Source: an uncultured Pelagibacteraceae bacterium (GTDB lineage Bacteria; Pseudomonadota; Alphaproteobacteria; Pelagibacterales; Pelagibacteraceae). Taken from it: a stretch of DNA of 64,000 nucleotides. The stretch spans positions 1 to 64,000 of the forward strand of contig CACGXV010000005.1 of the NCBI GenBank assembly GCA_902577075.1, given 5' to 3'. Made by a program: the position numbers and the translations under genes. The notes under the pieces are model-generated. The model searched no databases. It saw only the letters and a list, made by a program, of their open reading frames with translations, and was not told where the DNA came from. Positions 62,155 through 64,000 of the stretch are shown piece after piece (the stretch's first letter is position 1; every line of letters starts with the position of its first letter).

Positions 62155-63332
62155 TAAGCAACAAGAAACTCTTTATTTGCCTCTTTGTCATACATCGTCA
62201 TGATTGGATTATCTTCAACCTCATAAATTTCATCAGAATAAAATCCGTTAAAATTAGTTCTAAAAGTTAATCCATACGCTCCCAATTGTCCAAGCTCTAT
62301 ATAATCGTTCTCTTTTATATTGTTTGGTAAGATAAAAGGACCTTTCATATAATCCATGCTATCACAAGTTGGGCCGTAGAAATCGAAAGATGTTAGTTTC
62401 TTGGAAATTACTCTTCCATCAGTTATCATTTTAGATGGGTAAACTATGTTGGGAACACCTGCGTCAAACAAAGTTCCATACGTTCCATCGTTTATATAAA
62501 GTTTCTGTTTTTTTCTTAAATCAACTCTCACAATAGTCGAGCCACTTTCTGCAACAATCGCCCTTCCAGGTTCGCATATAATTTCTGGAAGCTTATCTAA
62601 TTTTAAATTATTTAAACCTTTTTTAATTTCATCAAAATAACTTTCTAAAGATTGAGGAATAAGATCAGGGTAAATAGTTGGAAAGCCACCTCCAACATTA
62701 ATTACATCTGGAATAATTTTAGTTTTTTTAATTATATTTCCTATTTCAAATATTCCTTTTGAATAAGATATTGGGTGCATACATTGTGAACCAACATGGA
62801 AACTAAGTCCAATTTTTTTAGAATATTGTTTTGTTAATCTAAGTAATCCAGTTGCTTCAGTATTAATAGCCCCAAATTTTTTTGATAAATCAATCTCTGC
62901 ATGTTCATTAGATACAGAAACTCTAACAAATAATTCTAAGTCTTTAGCGTAATTTGTACTTTCTAAAATTTTTATTAATTCATCCTTAGTATCTAAAGAA
63001 AAGGCCTTAACATTATATTTAAAATATGCCTCTCCAATACTTTCTCTACTTTTAACTGTGTGCATATATGAACAGTTCGCATTTGGACTTATTTTTCTTA
63101 TGGCCTCTATTTCTTTTATAGATGCTACATCAAAACGATTAATACCACTTTCAACAACAGTTCTAAGAATTACTGGATGGGGATTAGTTTTTAGTGCATA
63201 AAGTATTTTTCCAGGGAAATTTTTTTGAAAGTATTTAGAAGCCAATTTAATTGACTTTTTTCTAATACAATAAACAGGTCCTGTCGGTCTCAGTTGATTA
63301 ATCAACTCTTCAACTGACTTAAATTTTTGCAT
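62154..63332 (-). CDS. fold type III PLP decarboxylase, probable ornithine decarboxylase
   Basis: A 392-residue alanine-racemase-fold decarboxylase. The PLP lysine is K48 in YALKTNPHP. SFHVGSQCMHP, VGGGFPTIYP, CEPGRAIVAESGS and GPTCDSMDYM follow; the last has the Asp typical of ornithine decarboxylase where diaminopimelate decarboxylase has GPxCES. It would give putrescine for the next gene. Some alphaproteobacterial members also use lysine, and the presence of aguAB leaves room for activity on arginine. It is the first gene of the operon. Confidence 0.9.
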   Translation of the reverse strand: MQKFKSVEELINQLRPTGPVYCIRKKSIKLASKYFQKNFPGKILYALKTNPHPVILRTVVESGINRFDVASIKEIEAIRKISPNANCSYMHTVKSRESIGEAYFKYNVKAFSLDTKDELIKILESTNYAKDLELFVRVSVSNEHAEIDLSKKFGAINTEATGLLRLTKQYSKKIGLSFHVGSQCMHPISYSKGIFEIGNIIKKTKIIPDVINVGGGFPTIYPDLIPQSLESYFDEIKKGLNNLKLDKLPEIICEPGRAIVAESGSTIVRVDLRKKQKLYINDGTYGTLFDAGVPNIVYPSKMITDGRVISKKLTSFDFYGPTCDSMDYMKGPFILPNNIKENDYIELGQLGAYGLTFRTNFNGFYSDEIYEVEDNPIMTMYDKEANKEFLVA

Positions 63333-63475
63333 ATCTGCACCTCTAAAAAAAATTTACAAAAAAAACTGCATATCTAGTATGCAAGTTTCATAAATGCAGC
63401 ATTTATGCTTAAAAATGATTAATGTAAAGTAAATAATGCTATTGAAATATTAAATTTTATTTCCATATAGTGGGT
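63333..63475. promoter_or_regulatory. divergent regulatory region of the polyamine operon and the response regulator
   Basis: These 143 bases hold two palindromes. CATAAATGC and GCATTTATG flank a single A (63388-63406), perfect over nine bases each side. GCATA and TATGC flank TCTAG (63367-63381). Both could be operator sites for the decarboxylase operon or hairpins in its leader. TTGAAA (63442-63447) and TATAGT (63466-63471), 18 bases apart, form a probable promoter for the plus-strand regulator. Confidence 0.5.
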
Positions 63476-64000
63476 ATGAATAATCAACCAACACTCCAAA
63501 AACTTAGTGATTTCGAGGATAAATCTCTTTTGATAGTAGACGATGATAATCCATTTAGACAAAGATTGGCTAGAGCTATGGAAAAAAAAGGTTTTACAGT
63601 TACACAAGCAGAGAGTGTAAAAATTGGTATTGATACCGTAAAATCAAAAAGCCCAGCATTTGCTGTCGTTGATCTTAGATTGAATGACGGGAATGGACTA
63701 GAGGTAGTAAAAGAAATCCAAAAGGGAAATCTTAAAAGTAGAATTATTATGTTAACGGGATATGGAAATATTCCAACTGCAGTTGCTGCAATCAAAGAAG
63801 GGGCTATAGATTATATAGCTAAGCCAGCAGATGCAGATGATGTCGAAAAAGCACTTTTAGCTGATCCTAATCATAAACCTGCACCTCCTGAAAATCCAAT
63901 GTCTGCGGATAGAGTAAAATGGGAGCATATACACAGAGTTTTTGAATTATGTAACAGAAATGTCTCTGAAACTGCAAGAAGACTAAAAATGCATAGAAGA
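63476..64000 (+). CDS. ActR/RegA/PrrA-type response regulator, cut by the window end
   Basis: The frame is open from the ATG at 63476 to the end of the window (175 codons). A receiver domain (LLIVDDDNPFRQRLARAMEKKG, acidic pocket D22-D24, phosphoacceptor D66 in AVVDLRLNDGNG, then IIMLTGYGNIPTAVAAIKEGA) is joined by a Pro-rich linker (HKPAPPENP) to a Fis-type helix-turn-helix (VFELCNRNVSETARRLKMHRR). This is the ActR/RegA/PrrA architecture that controls redox-related genes in alphaproteobacteria. The last few residues are beyond the window. A promoter lies so close that the mRNA may be leaderless. Confidence 0.93.
   Translation, partial: MNNQPTLQKLSDFEDKSLLIVDDDNPFRQRLARAMEKKGFTVTQAESVKIGIDTVKSKSPAFAVVDLRLNDGNGLEVVKEIQKGNLKSRIIMLTGYGNIPTAVAAIKEGAIDYIAKPADADDVEKALLADPNHKPAPPENPMSADRVKWEHIHRVFELCNRNVSETARRLKMHRR

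Overview
This 64 kb window is a chromosomal segment of a SAR11-clade alphaproteobacterium (Candidatus Pelagibacter or a close relative). The sequence is very AT-rich. Genes are packed with gaps of a few bases or 1-17 base overlaps, and convergent genes even share stop regions. It carries a full-length Pelagibacter-type DMSP demethylase (DmdA), an archaeal/alphaproteobacterial class I lysyl-tRNA synthetase, a SAM-II riboswitch before metX and gene orders typical of alphaproteobacteria (priA-atpHAGDC, hisC-tyrA next to metX-metW, rplU-rpmA-obgE-proBA-nadD-rsfS-ctpA-rppH). The taxonomic call comes from these traits, not from a database search.

Region 1 (1-22166, all plus strand) is central metabolism: leuCDB (leucine synthesis), dmdC-dmdB-dmdA (DMSP demethylation and the next two steps), asd, sdhCDAB, mmsA, mdh, sucCD, sucA, sucB and lpd. 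Six TCA-cycle steps or complexes lie head to tail with the sulfur/one-carbon DMSP genes and a CoA-dependent semialdehyde dehydrogenase.

Region 2 (22167-33960) is an accessory island between lpd and priA. First come short, translationally coupled genes of unknown function, with a PD-(D/E)XK-like protein and a GIY-YIG (T5orf172/Mug113-like) nuclease. Next is a minus-strand pair: a secreted protein and a Cys-rich small protein. The centre is a compact five-gene convergent module. On the plus strand a zinc-ribbon/WYL-like/membrane protein abuts a 1064-residue superfamily 1 helicase fused to a phospholipase-D nuclease and C-terminal zinc ribbons. On the minus strand are a 289-residue membrane protein, a small membrane protein and a truncated paralogue of the zinc-ribbon protein. 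The helicase-PLD architecture is that of the type II Mokosh antiphage protein, and the coupled WYL-like partner makes this the best candidate for an undescribed (defence-like) system. An SGNH hydrolase-like gene and a polytopic membrane protein, probably for surface polysaccharide, close the island. I saw no tRNA, integrase or obvious attachment site.

Region 3 (34027-49887) is core: priA, the F1 ATP synthase genes atpHAGDC, then a minus-strand operon from rplU to rppH driven by a good promoter, then gloB and the metX-metW pair controlled by the SAM-II riboswitch. Region 4 (50069-59170) holds hisC-tyrA, an NlpC/P60 peptidase, an AmpG-like permease, TrkH, class I LysRS, pyrD, rpmB and a YhhQ-like transporter. 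Region 5 (59172-64000) is a polyamine operon on the minus strand (ornithine-type decarboxylase, deoxyhypusine-synthase-like homospermidine synthase candidate, AguB, AguA), divergent from an ActR/RegA-type response regulator cut by the window end.
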